Source of the DNA: an uncultured Flavobacteriaceae bacterium
GTDB lineage: Bacteria; Bacteroidota; Bacteroidia; Flavobacteriales; Flavobacteriaceae
Assembly: GCA_947494325.1 (NCBI GenBank)
Contig: CANLUS010000001.1
Location: 496,001-560,000 of the forward strand
DNA length: 64,000 nt
Direction of reading: 5' to 3'
Below are positions 43,237 to 52,816 of this stretch, piece by piece. Position 1 is the stretch's first letter. Each line of letters starts with the position of its first letter. The notes beneath the pieces are model-generated. The model did no database searches and was not told the origin of the DNA. It saw nothing but the letters and a program-made list of their open reading frames with translations. The translations under genes were made by a program, and so were the position numbers.

Positions 43237-45846
43237 TTGGCAAAGACCAAACAAAAAAAAGTCACTCCTTTAATGAAGCAATATAATGCTATCAAAGCGA
43301 AGTATCCAGATGCTATGCTGTTGTTTCGAGTTGGTGACTTTTATGAAACTTTTGGTGAAGATGCCATAAAAGCTGCACAAGTGTTAGGCATTATATTGAC
43401 CAAACGCGGGGCTGGTAGTGAAACCGAAACTGCCTTAGCAGGATTTCCGCATCATTCTTTAAATACCTATTTACCCAAACTGGTGAAGTCTGGTTTGCGC
43501 GTCGCTATTTGTGATCAATTAGAAGACCCGAAAATGACTAAAACCATTGTGAAGCGTGGTGTTACTGAATTGGTAACTCCTGGAGTCGCGCTAAACGATG
43601 AAGTATTACAAGCAAAAACAAATAACTTTTTAGCGGCAATACATTTATCTAAACGAGCTATTGGAATCTCTTTTTTGGATGTTTCTACAGGAGAGTTTTT
43701 AGTTGCCGAAGGAGATAGTGAATATATTGACAAACTACTACAAAATTTTAATCCGAGTGAAGTGTTGGTACAAAAACAACACAAAGCAAGGTTCATAGAA
43801 CAATTTGGTGAAGGATATTATGCATTCTATGTAGATGACTGGGTTTTTCAGGAAGAATACGCTACTGAATCTTTACATAATCATTTTAAGATTCAATCAT
43901 TAAAAGGTTTTGGAATTGATGATTTACAACAAGGCATTATCGCCGCAGGAGCCGTTTTATTTTATCTTTCAGAAACACAGCATAACCAACTAAAGCATAT
44001 TTCATCTATCCAACGCATTCAGGAAGATAATTATGTGTGGATGGATCGTTTTACCATCCGTAATCTTGAACTTTATTTTTCGTCGACCCCTGAAGCTGTA
44101 ACCTTATTAGATGTCATCGATCGAACCATTTCACCTATGGGAGGACGACTACTGAAACGGTGGTTGGCCTTGCCTTTAAAAAATTTAAATCAGATTCAGA
44201 ATCGACATGAAATTGTGAAATATCTGATTGACAATGATGATTTTTTCAATACTGCTACTTATCAGATCAAGCAAATTAGCGATATCGAACGGTTGATTTC
44301 AAAAGTAGCCACTGCCAAAATAAATCCACGTGAAGTTGTATTGTTAAGAGATTCACTCAAGGCCATTTTACCGATTAAAGAGATTGCTGAAAACAGTAAG
44401 AATGTAACCTTAAAAAATCTAGGTGAAAATTTACATTCTTGTCAGAATTTAATTGCTCAAATTTCAAAAAGTCTTCGCGATGATGCTCCTGTAAATATTA
44501 ATAAAGGAAATGCCATAGCAAAAGGTGTTTCAAAAGAACTCGATGAATTACGCGCCATCTCTTCGTCAGGAAAAGAATATTTAGATGCCATGTTAGCTCG
44601 TGAAACTGAACGAACGGGCATTTCTAGTTTAAAAATTGCATTTAACAATGTTTTTGGATATTATATTGAAGTTAGAAATACACACAAAGACAAGGTTCCT
44701 TCAGCATGGATACGTAAGCAAACTTTGGTAAATGCCGAGCGATATATCACTGAGGAGCTTAAAGAATATGAAACAAAGATTTTGGGTGCTGAAGAAAAAA
44801 TTTCAGTATTAGAACAACAATTATTTACGGAGCTGTTACATTACTTATTGAATTACATACAGCAAGTGCAAGAAAATGCACAGCATATTGCTCGATTGGA
44901 TTGTTTGTGCTCTTTTGCGTATACGGCAAAAGACCATAACTATGTGCGTCCACAACTAGATGACAGCACCGATTTAGAAATTAAAAATGGGCGTCATCCT
45001 GTGATTGAAAAACAACTTCCAATTGGGGAAGAATATATTGCCAATGATGTTGTATTAAATAGAAATTTACAGCAGGTCATCATGATTACGGGGCCCAATA
45101 TGAGTGGTAAATCTGCTATTCTTCGTCAAACAGCACTCATTGTATTACTTGCACAAATGGGGAGTTACGTACCTGCCCAACAAGCTAGAATAGGAGTTGT
45201 CGATAAAATTTTTACTCGTGTCGGTGCCAGCGACAATATCTCAATGGGAGAATCGACTTTTATGGTAGAAATGAATGAAACGGCAAGCATTTTGAACAAC
45301 ATTTCTGAACGGAGTTTGGTGCTCCTCGATGAAATTGGTCGTGGTACAAGCACCTATGATGGTATTTCTATTGCTTGGGCTATTGCCGAATTTTTGCATG
45401 AACATCCGGCAAAAGCAAAAACTTTGTTTGCAACACATTATCATGAACTCAATGATATGACTGATACCTTCGAGCGGATAAAAAACTTTACCATATCGAT
45501 CAAGGAATTAAAAGACACCATTATTTTCTTGAGAAAATTAATTCCTGGAGGTAGCGAGCATAGTTTTGGTATTCATGTGGCAAAAATGGCGGGCATGCCA
45601 GCTTCAGTCATTCACAGAGCTAACAAAATGTTGAAAAAGTTAGAGCAAAGTCATAGTTCTGAAGACATTAAAGACAAACTTAAACATGCTGCTCAAGAAG
45701 AAACGCAATTAAGTTTTTTCAAATTAGACGATCCGTTATTAGAAGACATTAAAGAGGAAATTTTAGCCACAAATATTGATGCTCTAACACCGATTGAAGC
45801 TCTAATGAAGCTAAACGAGATTAAACGCATGCTCACGAAAAAATAA
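43237..45846 (+). CDS. mutS: DNA mismatch repair protein MutS
   Basis: An 869-residue mismatch-recognition ATPase. The mismatch-binding Phe-x-Glu is at residues 35-37 (DFYETFG). Connector, lever and clamp domains follow, then the ATPase with Walker A GPNMSGKS at 619-626, the Walker B block [16 protein letters not shown] and the H-loop FATHYHEL. The start codon is TTG. The encoded [20 protein letters not shown] is the usual flavobacterial MutS N terminus, and the first in-frame ATG (residue 13) would cut off conserved residues. MutL is not in the window. Confidence 0.93.
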   Translation: MAKTKQKKVTPLMKQYNAIKAKYPDAMLLFRVGDFYETFGEDAIKAAQVLGIILTKRGAGSETETALAGFPHHSLNTYLPKLVKSGLRVAICDQLEDPKMTKTIVKRGVTELVTPGVALNDEVLQAKTNNFLAAIHLSKRAIGISFLDVSTGEFLVAEGDSEYIDKLLQNFNPSEVLVQKQHKARFIEQFGEGYYAFYVDDWVFQEEYATESLHNHFKIQSLKGFGIDDLQQGIIAAGAVLFYLSETQHNQLKHISSIQRIQEDNYVWMDRFTIRNLELYFSSTPEAVTLLDVIDRTISPMGGRLLKRWLALPLKNLNQIQNRHEIVKYLIDNDDFFNTATYQIKQISDIERLISKVATAKINPREVVLLRDSLKAILPIKEIAENSKNVTLKNLGENLHSCQNLIAQISKSLRDDAPVNINKGNAIAKGVSKELDELRAISSSGKEYLDAMLARETERTGISSLKIAFNNVFGYYIEVRNTHKDKVPSAWIRKQTLVNAERYITEELKEYETKILGAEEKISVLEQQLFTELLHYLLNYIQQVQENAQHIARLDCLCSFAYTAKDHNYVRPQLDDSTDLEIKNGRHPVIEKQLPIGEEYIANDVVLNRNLQQVIMITGPNMSGKSAILRQTALIVLLAQMGSYVPAQQARIGVVDKIFTRVGASDNISMGESTFMVEMNETASILNNISERSLVLLDEIGRGTSTYDGISIAWAIAEFLHEHPAKAKTLFATHYHELNDMTDTFERIKNFTISIKELKDTIIFLRKLIPGGSEHSFGIHVAKMAGMPASVIHRANKMLKKLEQSHSSEDIKDKLKHAAQEETQLSFFKLDDPLLEDIKEEILATNIDALTPIEALMKLNEIKRMLTKK

Positions 45847-45887
45847 TTACTTGAATTTTACTAACTTGTAATTCAAATAATTAAATC

Positions 45888-47624
45888 ATGTCAAAACTAG
45901 CCCCTTTTTTTATTTGTATCCTGTTATGCTTAGTAGCATGTCAACCGACAACAAATCCTAAAAACCAAGTTGCTATCACCGTTTCCTTTTCGGATAGTGT
46001 AAGTAGTAAAAACGTAGATGGTAGATTATTATTGATGCTCTCCACTAATAATGACGAAGAACCTCGTTTTCAAATTGGTGTTGGTCTCAAGGATCAATTA
46101 ATATACGGAATGAATGTCGATGGATTGGCTCCCAATGAATCGGTTACCTTTAATGAAGGTGTTTTTGGCTTTCCAATACCAAGCCTTCAAGATATTTCTC
46201 CAGGCGATTATTACGTGCAAGCCTTGTTGCACACCTATGAGACCTTTAATCTTGCAACGGGACAAACCGTAAAATTACCTATGGACAATGGCGAAGGTCA
46301 ACAATGGAATAAATCTCCTGGTAATTTATATAGTAAACCAACTAAAATTACAGTAACCGAAAAAGGTATTCAAAATATGTCGATTACGCTCGACCAAGTA
46401 ATTCCCGAAATCGAGGAGCCCGAAGATACCAAATGGATTAAACACATTAAAATCAAGTCAGAAAAGCTCTCTAAATTTTGGGGTAGAGATACTTATTTAG
46501 GCGCACACGTTTTATTGCCTAAAGGATTCGAAGAACATCCAGAGGCGAAGTATCCTTTAATGGTTTTTCATGGTCATTTTCCTTCTGACTTTGATGGTTT
46601 TAGAACGACGCCTCCGGATAAAGATTTAAAACCTGAATATTCTGAACGTTTTCAAGTTGAAGGCTATAATATTTTTCAACAACAAGAAGCCTATGACTTT
46701 TACCTGCGTTGGAACGAACCTGATTTTCCACGCTTTTTGATTATTGAAATTCAACATCCAACACCCTATTATGATGATTCATATGCAGTAAATTCAGCAA
46801 GTCAAGGCCCTTATGGAGATGCGATCACTCATGAACTTATTCCGTATATCGAACAACAATTTAGGGGTCAAGGCGAAGGTTGGGCACGTTTTTTATACGG
46901 TGGTTCTACTGGAGGTTGGGAAGCTTTGGCTGTTCAAGTAAAATATCCCGATGAATACAACGGATGCTTCGCTGCATGCCCAGACCCAATTGATTTTGCC
47001 AATTATTGCCTCACAAATATATACGAAGACAAGAACGCATATTATTATGAAAGTGATCATAAAAAATTAGAGGTTCCAAGTCGAAGAAATTATTTAGGTG
47101 ATATAACCGCTACGCTTAGAGAGGAAAATCATTTAGAACTAGTATTAGGTGATAAATCAAGATCAGGCCAGCAATGGGATATTTGGGAAGCCACTTATTC
47201 TCCACAAGGTGAAGATGGTTATCCTGCTCGGATTTGGGATAAAAAAACCGGAGATATCAATCCAGAAATTGCAGCCTATTGGAAAGAGAATTATGATTTA
47301 AAACATATTTTAGAACGTGATTGGGATCAATTGGGTGATAAACTAAAAGGTAAAATTCATATATACTGTGGAGATATGGACAATTACTATCTAAACAATG
47401 CCGTTTATTCGATGGAAAAATTCTTAGAAAACACGACTGACCCTTATTATGATGGGGAAGTCAAATATGGAGATCGTGCTGAACATTGCTGGAATGGTGA
47501 CCCAAACAATCCAAACCATGTCACTCGATTACGCTATAATTCAATGTACGTTCCAAAAATAATGAAACGTATTGCTGAAAGTGCGCCAAAAGGAGCCGAT
47601 TTAACAAGCTGGAGGTATCCATAA
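45888..47624 (+). CDS. Secreted lipoprotein with esterase-like alpha/beta hydrolase domain
   Basis: A 578-residue protein with a lipoprotein signal (LVAC, Cys19). An N-terminal beta-sandwich-like domain covers about residues 25-175. The C-terminal alpha/beta-hydrolase domain starts at YLGAHVLLPKGFEEHPEAKYPLMVFHGH. The nucleophile elbow is YGGSTGGWEA, and the late EHCWNG probably supplies the catalytic His. It resembles the putative esterase family (esterase D/Fes-like). The large size and extra N-terminal domain suggest action on an extracellular or envelope ester; the substrate is unknown. Confidence 0.72.
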   Translation: MSKLAPFFICILLCLVACQPTTNPKNQVAITVSFSDSVSSKNVDGRLLLMLSTNNDEEPRFQIGVGLKDQLIYGMNVDGLAPNESVTFNEGVFGFPIPSLQDISPGDYYVQALLHTYETFNLATGQTVKLPMDNGEGQQWNKSPGNLYSKPTKITVTEKGIQNMSITLDQVIPEIEEPEDTKWIKHIKIKSEKLSKFWGRDTYLGAHVLLPKGFEEHPEAKYPLMVFHGHFPSDFDGFRTTPPDKDLKPEYSERFQVEGYNIFQQQEAYDFYLRWNEPDFPRFLIIEIQHPTPYYDDSYAVNSASQGPYGDAITHELIPYIEQQFRGQGEGWARFLYGGSTGGWEALAVQVKYPDEYNGCFAACPDPIDFANYCLTNIYEDKNAYYYESDHKKLEVPSRRNYLGDITATLREENHLELVLGDKSRSGQQWDIWEATYSPQGEDGYPARIWDKKTGDINPEIAAYWKENYDLKHILERDWDQLGDKLKGKIHIYCGDMDNYYLNNAVYSMEKFLENTTDPYYDGEVKYGDRAEHCWNGDPNNPNHVTRLRYNSMYVPKIMKRIAESAPKGADLTSWRYP

Positions 47625-47702
47625 AAATTTCTAAATTTTAACGAAAATCAAAAATCCGCAACTCAATCAATTATACTATCTTTACAGTCAAGAAATAGGA
47701 TT

Positions 47703-47978
47703 ATGCATTTTTTATTTATAAGTGGTGGCGAAATATTTGTAATACTTGTTATTGTACTAATGCTTTTTGGTGCCGATAAAATCCCTGGTATGGCTCGCGG
47801 TCTAGGAAAAGGTATGCGCCAATTGAAAGATGCTACCAATGAAATAAAACGTGAGATTACCGAAACTGCAGAAAAGCAAGGTATCGATACTGATTTAACA
47901 AAGAATATTGAAGAACAAATCAATACTGTTCAAGAAGATATTGATGAAATTACAGGTCCCATAAAACGCAATTTTTAA
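47703..47978 (+). CDS. tatA: TatA/TatE-type twin-arginine translocase subunit
   Basis: A 91-residue protein with one N-terminal membrane helix and amphipathic helix, typical of TatA: GGEIFVILVIVLMLFGADKIPGMARGLGKGMRQ, followed by a charged tail (KDATNEIKREI). TatA forms the translocation pore of the Sec-independent pathway for folded proteins. TatC is not present here. TatB-like proteins look similar, so the exact subunit is not certain. The next gene starts with TTG immediately after its stop. Confidence 0.8.
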   Translation: MHFLFISGGEIFVILVIVLMLFGADKIPGMARGLGKGMRQLKDATNEIKREITETAEKQGIDTDLTKNIEEQINTVQEDIDEITGPIKRNF

Positions 47979-48542
47979 TTGAGTTTTCTAGATACTATCA
48001 TAGAAAAAGATAAGGAGTTATTTGTATACCTCAACGCACTCGGTGTAGAGAGTTGGGATCAATTTTGGATGGTCGTTACTAATCAATTTAGTTGGATTCC
48101 GCTGTTTGCACTGTTACTCTTTTTAGTTTTTAAAGCATATGGTTGGAAAAAAGGACTGATGATAATGGTTGTAGCCGCATTATTGGTGACTTTTTCTGAT
48201 CAATTTGTGAACTTTATTAAAGATTACTTCGGTAGACTTCGCCCTAATAACGATCCAACTATTAATGAATTCATAAGAATTTTAAAAAGACCTAAAAGTT
48301 TCAGTTTTGTCTCCGGTCACTCTACAACCTCTTTTGCCGTAACTACATTTATGATTTTAACATTCAAAAAATATTATAAATATCCTTTGTTATTACTCAT
48401 TTGGCCTGTTCTTTTTGCTTATAGCCGCATCTATGTTGGTGTACATTTTCCAGTTGACATTTTTATTGGAATGTTATTAGGAGTGTTAGAAGGTTACATA
48501 TTCTACAAAATAAGTGTTAGTTTTTTGCGAAAAATTCATTAA
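47979..48542 (+). CDS. PAP2-family membrane phosphatase
   Basis: A 187-residue membrane protein with about five helices and the three PAP2 motifs: KDYFGRLRP (KxxxxxxRP), SGHSTTSFA (PSGH-like) and SRIYVGVHFPVD (SRxxxxxHxxxD). Such enzymes dephosphorylate lipid phosphates such as undecaprenyl pyrophosphate or phosphatidic acid. The start is a TTG that directly follows the tatA stop codon. No ATG lies in a conserved position nearby. Confidence 0.82.
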   Translation: MSFLDTIIEKDKELFVYLNALGVESWDQFWMVVTNQFSWIPLFALLLFLVFKAYGWKKGLMIMVVAALLVTFSDQFVNFIKDYFGRLRPNNDPTINEFIRILKRPKSFSFVSGHSTTSFAVTTFMILTFKKYYKYPLLLLIWPVLFAYSRIYVGVHFPVDIFIGMLLGVLEGYIFYKISVSFLRKIH

Positions 48543-48558
48543 TTTTGAAAGGTACTCT

Positions 48559-48583
48559 GTGAAAATTTGCTAAACGTTTTCAC
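48559..48583 (+). terminator. Weak hairpin after the PAP2 gene
   Basis: GTGAAAA and TTTTCAC separated by 11 bases and followed by TTTTATAG. The stem is AT-rich and only 7 bp, so termination is uncertain. Confidence 0.3.
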
Positions 48584-48636
48584 TTTTATAGTGTACTTTT
48601 TCAAATCAATGTTAAACCAAAACCAACCCAATTCTT

Positions 48637-50178
48637 ATGAATTTTTCAAAGAAGAATCGTGAGCGCCTAAAAGGCAACACGTTTTTTAACAGTACAAAAA
48701 TTAGTTTCATTTCCTGTTTCATCATGCTTGTTTTAGTAACTTCTTGTACCAATGATGAGATGCCTCAAGAGGAAAGACAACAGCCACAAACAGGACAACA
48801 AAAAGCGTTAAGTCCCGAAGAAATAAATGTTGAAATTGATGCCGCCATAGAAAAAGAAGGTTCCTTTAACTGGCAAGATGCGAGTGATCATTTATTGTGG
48901 AGTGCCGTAGTACATGGAGGCGATATTTTAACCATTGGATATGGACAAACTAGTTTCAGTGAAACTAAAAGTTCTGCTCTCACAAATATTAAACTTGAAA
49001 TATTAGCAACAATTACTGCAAAAGAACAGCAAAAAAGTGGAGAAGAAACTCTCATCTATGAAGATGACATACTCAATTTTATTGATGTGAAAGTTTCCTC
49101 GTTAGAAGTCGTTGCTGAATTAAGGAAAAATGAACATATACGATACATAGAGCCTGAAGGCTATAGATACAATATCTCAGAAGCCAAGTCTTCTTCTGGC
49201 TGTAATCAGTCGGGTGAGAACATTAGTAACGCCGATTATGGTACACTAGCTTCAGGAGCAAAAATACCTTGGAATTTTTACGACCATAAGATCAATCAAG
49301 CCTGGGCCTATAGCAAAGGTAGAGGCGTAGGTGTAGGTGTTATTGACACAGGCGTATCTTCAAATCAACCTTATTTGGGATCTAAATTTGATGATTATTA
49401 CAGTGGTAGATATATTAGAAAGTATGGAACTTACGTGGATTCTGTATGGCCATGGTCTCGTAAAACAGACGGTGCAAACGATAAATGCGGTCATGGTACA
49501 AGTGCGAGCGCAGCTGTTGGCGCACCAAATAACAACGGCGGTCAATTTATAGGTGTGGCTTATGAAAGTAACATTATATCATATCGTGGTACTAGCGATG
49601 TTGTTTTAAATGGATACCATGAACGTAAAGGAGTTGCAAATGCATTAAAAGCATTAGGTAATAGAAGTGATGTGAAAATAATTTCGATGTCCATTGGATA
49701 TCCTTGGAGTATTGGTCGGATTAAAGACGCTGTAAAATATGCATACGCAAGAGGTAAAATGATTTTTGCTGCTGGAGGTACATCAACTAGCTTTACCAAT
49801 TGGTACGGTGTTATTTTTCCTGCGACCATGAGTGAAACAATTGCGGTAACTGGTGTTGAAGAAGAAACAGGTTATGACGAATGTGACACCTGTCACAAAG
49901 GAAGTAAAATTGATTTTACTGTAATTATGGAAAGAGGTAATAACAATCATCAACCAGTGTTAGGTTTCAACAACGGTCAATCTCAATATTTTGGAGGGTC
50001 GTCTGTAGCAACTGCTACGACGGCTGGAATGGCAGCCTTGGTATGGGCAAAATATCCTTCATGGACACGAGCACAAGTTTTGCAACGTTTAAAAGAGTCT
50101 GCCGATTTTTACCCGAGTAAAAATGGGAGTTATGGATATGGAAATATAAACGCCTTAAGAGCAGTGAGGGGGTATTAA
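48637..50178 (+). CDS. Subtilisin-like S8 serine protease, lipoprotein
   Basis: A 513-residue protein with a lipoprotein-type N terminus (signal about 20-45, lipobox VTSC). An inhibitor-like prodomain covers about residues 60-185. The catalytic triad is Asp237 (GVIDTGV), His286 (CGHGTSA) and Ser456 (GGSSVATATTAG), which matches the family S8 order Asp-His-Ser. It is probably surface-anchored and degrades proteins outside the cell. No sorting domain or extra C-terminal domains are present. Confidence 0.85.
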   Translation: MNFSKKNRERLKGNTFFNSTKISFISCFIMLVLVTSCTNDEMPQEERQQPQTGQQKALSPEEINVEIDAAIEKEGSFNWQDASDHLLWSAVVHGGDILTIGYGQTSFSETKSSALTNIKLEILATITAKEQQKSGEETLIYEDDILNFIDVKVSSLEVVAELRKNEHIRYIEPEGYRYNISEAKSSSGCNQSGENISNADYGTLASGAKIPWNFYDHKINQAWAYSKGRGVGVGVIDTGVSSNQPYLGSKFDDYYSGRYIRKYGTYVDSVWPWSRKTDGANDKCGHGTSASAAVGAPNNNGGQFIGVAYESNIISYRGTSDVVLNGYHERKGVANALKALGNRSDVKIISMSIGYPWSIGRIKDAVKYAYARGKMIFAAGGTSTSFTNWYGVIFPATMSETIAVTGVEEETGYDECDTCHKGSKIDFTVIMERGNNNHQPVLGFNNGQSQYFGGSSVATATTAGMAALVWAKYPSWTRAQVLQRLKESADFYPSKNGSYGYGNINALRAVRGY

Positions 50179-50187
50179 AAAAGTTAG

Positions 50188-50229
50188 AAGCTGGAAGGAT
50201 GAGGTTGAAAATGCTTCATCTTCCCAGCT
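50188..50229. repeat. Imperfect inverted repeat after the S8 protease gene
   Basis: AGCTGGAAGGATGA (50189-50202) pairs with TCATCTTCCCAGCT (50216-50229) with two mismatches and a 13-base loop. It lacks a T-run, so I do not call it a terminator. Confidence 0.4.
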
Positions 50230-50246
50230 ACAAGTTTCATCTTAAA

Positions 50247-50888
50247 TTATTTCACCCTACTTATGGTTAATCCATCGCGAATAGGCAGAAGTACCGTTTC
50301 TATTCTTGAATCTTCTTTTAACAATGAATTATAAGCAATGAGTGCTTTGGTATCTGCATCTTTGGGATCAGCATTTTCTACAACTTTCCCATACCATAAA
50401 ACGTTGTCTGATATGATAATACCACCAACATTCATTCTATCAATGATCATTTTAAAATAATTCGAGTAGTTACTTTTATCGGCATCAATAAAAACCAAAT
50501 CGTACATAGTTTCTATCGTTGGAATAATTTTTAATGCTTTACCCGTATACTGTTTTATTTGATGCGAAAATGGTGACTTCTTAAAATATTTTCGCTGAAA
50601 ATCATACAATTCTTCATTGTGATCAATCGTATGCAATATTCCATCTTCAGATAATCCTTCTGCTAAACATAACGCTGAGTAACCTGTATATGTTCCTAAT
50701 TCTAAAATTGATTTTGGTTGAATTAACTTAGACAAAAGCGATAAAATTCTACCTTGATAGTGCTCGCTCAACATTGCTGGATTTAGTACTTTTTGCCAAG
50801 TCTCTTTAGACAGCTCTCTCAAAAGAGCCGGTTCATCCTCAGAGTGGGCAACAGCATAAGCATCTATTTTTTCCGGTAAAAAATTCAT
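50247..50888 (-). CDS. Class I SAM-dependent O-methyltransferase
   Basis: A 213-residue cytoplasmic methyltransferase of the caffeoyl-CoA/catechol O-methyltransferase type. The SAM-binding motif is LELGTYTGYSALCLAEGL. Metal-binding residues lie in FIDADKSNYSNYF and VGGIIISDNVLWYGKV. Related bacterial enzymes methylate catechols or act on tRNA (TrmR). The substrate is not evident. It converges on the S8 protease gene, with a short inverted repeat between them. Confidence 0.82.
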   Translation of the reverse strand: MNFLPEKIDAYAVAHSEDEPALLRELSKETWQKVLNPAMLSEHYQGRILSLLSKLIQPKSILELGTYTGYSALCLAEGLSEDGILHTIDHNEELYDFQRKYFKKSPFSHQIKQYTGKALKIIPTIETMYDLVFIDADKSNYSNYFKMIIDRMNVGGIIISDNVLWYGKVVENADPKDADTKALIAYNSLLKEDSRIETVLLPIRDGLTISRVK

Positions 50889-50911
50889 CCTAGAAGTTTT
50901 GTTTCAAATAT

Positions 50912-50945
50912 AAAAAAAGCAGCACTCACAAAGGAGTACTGCTTC
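50912..50945 (-). terminator. Terminator after the anti-sigma-like gene
   Basis: On the minus strand a 10-12-bp stem (AAGCAGTACTC with GAGTGCTGCTT, one mismatch) ends in seven T. It follows the stop of the gene at 50968. Confidence 0.65.
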
Positions 50946-50967
50946 AAATTTAATTCTTTGTACGTGA

Positions 50968-51228
50968 TTACATATTGAATCCTTTCAATTTTTCTTTTAG
51001 TGCGTTCTTCTCTTCATCAGACAATTTATTCTCGCAATCTGGTTTTTGTAAGTGCTTGTTACATATTTCAGTTAACTTCACATTTTGTTTAGAATACAAA
51101 CCACATATCTTACAGCTAAGTAAGTGAATGTTCAGTTTAATTTTTTCCATCAAAGTAGCTTCTTTGTACTGATTTTTAGTACAAATTGTCGTAGCCTCAT
51201 CACAGCTTATGAATAATTTTAAACTCAT
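50968..51228 (-). CDS. Small zinc-binding anti-sigma-like protein
   Basis: An 86-residue soluble protein. It carries the His-x3-Cys-x2-Cys signature of zinc-associated anti-sigma (ZAS) domains: His35, Cys39 and Cys42 (NIHLLSCKIC), with an N-terminal Cys pair (SCDEATTIC) in the usual position. No transmembrane helix is present, unlike most Bacteroidota anti-sigma factors. It lies 6 bases after the ECF sigma factor gene, so it is probably its partner and could sense redox state through the cysteines. The partnership is inferred from gene order and motif. Confidence 0.65.
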   Translation of the reverse strand: MSLKLFISCDEATTICTKNQYKEATLMEKIKLNIHLLSCKICGLYSKQNVKLTEICNKHLQKPDCENKLSDEEKNALKEKLKGFNM

Positions 51229-51234
51229 TAAATT

Positions 51235-51804
51235 TTATTTAGCGAACCAATTGTCTTCCATACATTTTCTCAACTGATGTCTGGCTCTATGTATAATAAC
51301 CCATAGGTTAGACGCAGTTATTCCCAATTCATTACAAATTTCTTCAGTTTCATATTGTTGAACATTCTTCAACAAGAAAACTGTTCTATACTTTTCGGGT
51401 AAATTTTCAATACAACCATCAAGTGTTCCTTTTAATTCGGTATTCTCAATATTCTTTTCTGCTTCATTTCCCCATTGCTGCGGAACTCTTTCTTCAATCC
51501 AACTTCCTTTTTTATCTCCTTCTTCATAAAAATTCACTTTTACCTCGGCTTTCCCCCTGGCAGAATTGATCTTTCGATAATGATCAATTATCTTACGCTT
51601 CAAAATGGAAATTAGCCATGTTCGTTCTGCAGCTTGGCCTCGAAAATTTTTCATGGCCTTCAATCCTGAGAAAAATGTCTCTTGCACGATATCCTTCGCT
51701 AACTCTTGGCTATCAACTCTAGTAATTGTATAATTAAAGAGATAGTCAGAGTGAGAGTCTACCCACTTACTTGGATCTAATGTATGTTTCTTAGCTTCTG
51801 TCAT
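51235..51804 (-). CDS. ECF-type RNA polymerase sigma factor
   Basis: A 189-residue sigma-70-family ECF factor. Region 2 is visible as LFNYTITRVDSQELAKDIVQETFFSGLKAM followed by FRGQAAERTWLISILKRKIIDHYRK, and region 4 as GCIENLPEKYRTVFLLKNVQQYETEEICNELGITASNLWVIIHRARHQLRKC. It directs RNA polymerase to a specific regulon; the target promoters are unknown. It is followed by the ZAS-like gene, so the pair may form a small stress-sensing switch. Confidence 0.85.
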   Translation of the reverse strand: MTEAKKHTLDPSKWVDSHSDYLFNYTITRVDSQELAKDIVQETFFSGLKAMKNFRGQAAERTWLISILKRKIIDHYRKINSARGKAEVKVNFYEEGDKKGSWIEERVPQQWGNEAEKNIENTELKGTLDGCIENLPEKYRTVFLLKNVQQYETEEICNELGITASNLWVIIHRARHQLRKCMEDNWFAK

Positions 51805-51850
51805 TGATATTCAAATCTATGAATTGTCGGTAAATATACAACCTTAATTG

Positions 51851-52816
51851 CTATTCTCCTATATGGAAGATGGCGTCTCCTCGATTAATAATGGGAAAGT
51901 TATTAATTGCAATAATATAGCCATCCATTGGAGCTTTTACCTTTACGGAAGTTTCTCCGTATGTATCGGTTATATCTCCTAAAACTTGACCTTTGGTGAC
52001 CTTAGTTCCGTTATGAACGAATGCATTAAACAAGCCGGCAGTTTTTGCTCGAATCCATCGTCTTTTCGTTAAATTAATACTTTTCGTTTTCTTACTATCT
52101 TTCAATGGATTTTTTACAATCATTCTAAAGTGTTTCAATACACGGAGTGTTCCTTTAATCCCTTCTTCTATGGCCAGTTCATCAAATCGCAAAGCTTCTC
52201 CTCCTTCATATACAATGATCGGAATATTATTTTTATGTGCTTCTTTACGAAAAGATTTTTGAATTAATTTTGATGGGAAATTAAAGGGAGCGTTAAAAAT
52301 ATTGGCTAACTTTTCACCAACTACAGATTCGTCGGTATATCTAATTTGTGGATAATTACTACGCTGTGCACCTCCCGTATGAAAATCGATTCCAAAATCA
52401 ATGTTTTCAACTATTTCTCGCATATGAAAATAGGCAATTCTACTTGCTAAGGATCCTGTTTTCGTTCCTGGGAAACTCCGGTTTACATCTTTCCCATGTA
52501 CGTCTCTAGAAAAATGTAAGAATCCAAAAACACTCAATACCGGGACTACAATAACACAACCTCTTTTTATCTTGAAATACTTGTTTTCAAGCATCCTTCG
52601 AATAATTTCAATACTATTGGTTTCATCGCCGTGCAGTCCTCCTTGCAAGAGTACCGTAGGCCCTTTTTCTTTTCCATTAAAAACGTACACGGGTATCTCA
52701 ATTAAAGTCCCAGTAGGTAACCTATCAATTGCAAATTTTATTAATTTACTTTCTCCTAAACCAACCTTTTCACCTCTCAGTTCAACGGGTTCGTTTCTGA
52801 AATCTTTTTCGAACAT
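51851..52816 (-). CDS. Succinylglutamate desuccinylase/aspartoacylase family protein
   Basis: A 321-residue zinc carboxypeptidase-like deacylase (M14-related). The zinc motif is GGLHGDETNS (HxxE) near residue 60, and a His lies in DFHTGG. After about residue 250 comes a biotinyl/lipoyl-like beta domain (GLFNAFVHNGTKVTKGQVLGDI ... VKAPMDGYI). This combination commonly accompanies RimK; in some gammaproteobacteria homologues are encoded next to rimK and act on glutamyl modification. It overlaps the rimK gene by 35 bases. Confidence 0.8.
   Translation of the reverse strand: MFEKDFRNEPVELRGEKVGLGESKLIKFAIDRLPTGTLIEIPVYVFNGKEKGPTVLLQGGLHGDETNSIEIIRRMLENKYFKIKRGCVIVVPVLSVFGFLHFSRDVHGKDVNRSFPGTKTGSLASRIAYFHMREIVENIDFGIDFHTGGAQRSNYPQIRYTDESVVGEKLANIFNAPFNFPSKLIQKSFRKEAHKNNIPIIVYEGGEALRFDELAIEEGIKGTLRVLKHFRMIVKNPLKDSKKTKSINLTKRRWIRAKTAGLFNAFVHNGTKVTKGQVLGDITDTYGETSVKVKAPMDGYIIAINNFPIINRGDAIFHIGE

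Noticed and set aside
50188-50229. Inverted repeat after the S8 protease gene as a terminator or mobile-element end
   Set aside because: Two mismatches, a 13-base loop, no T-run, no flanking direct repeat and no second copy seen in the window.
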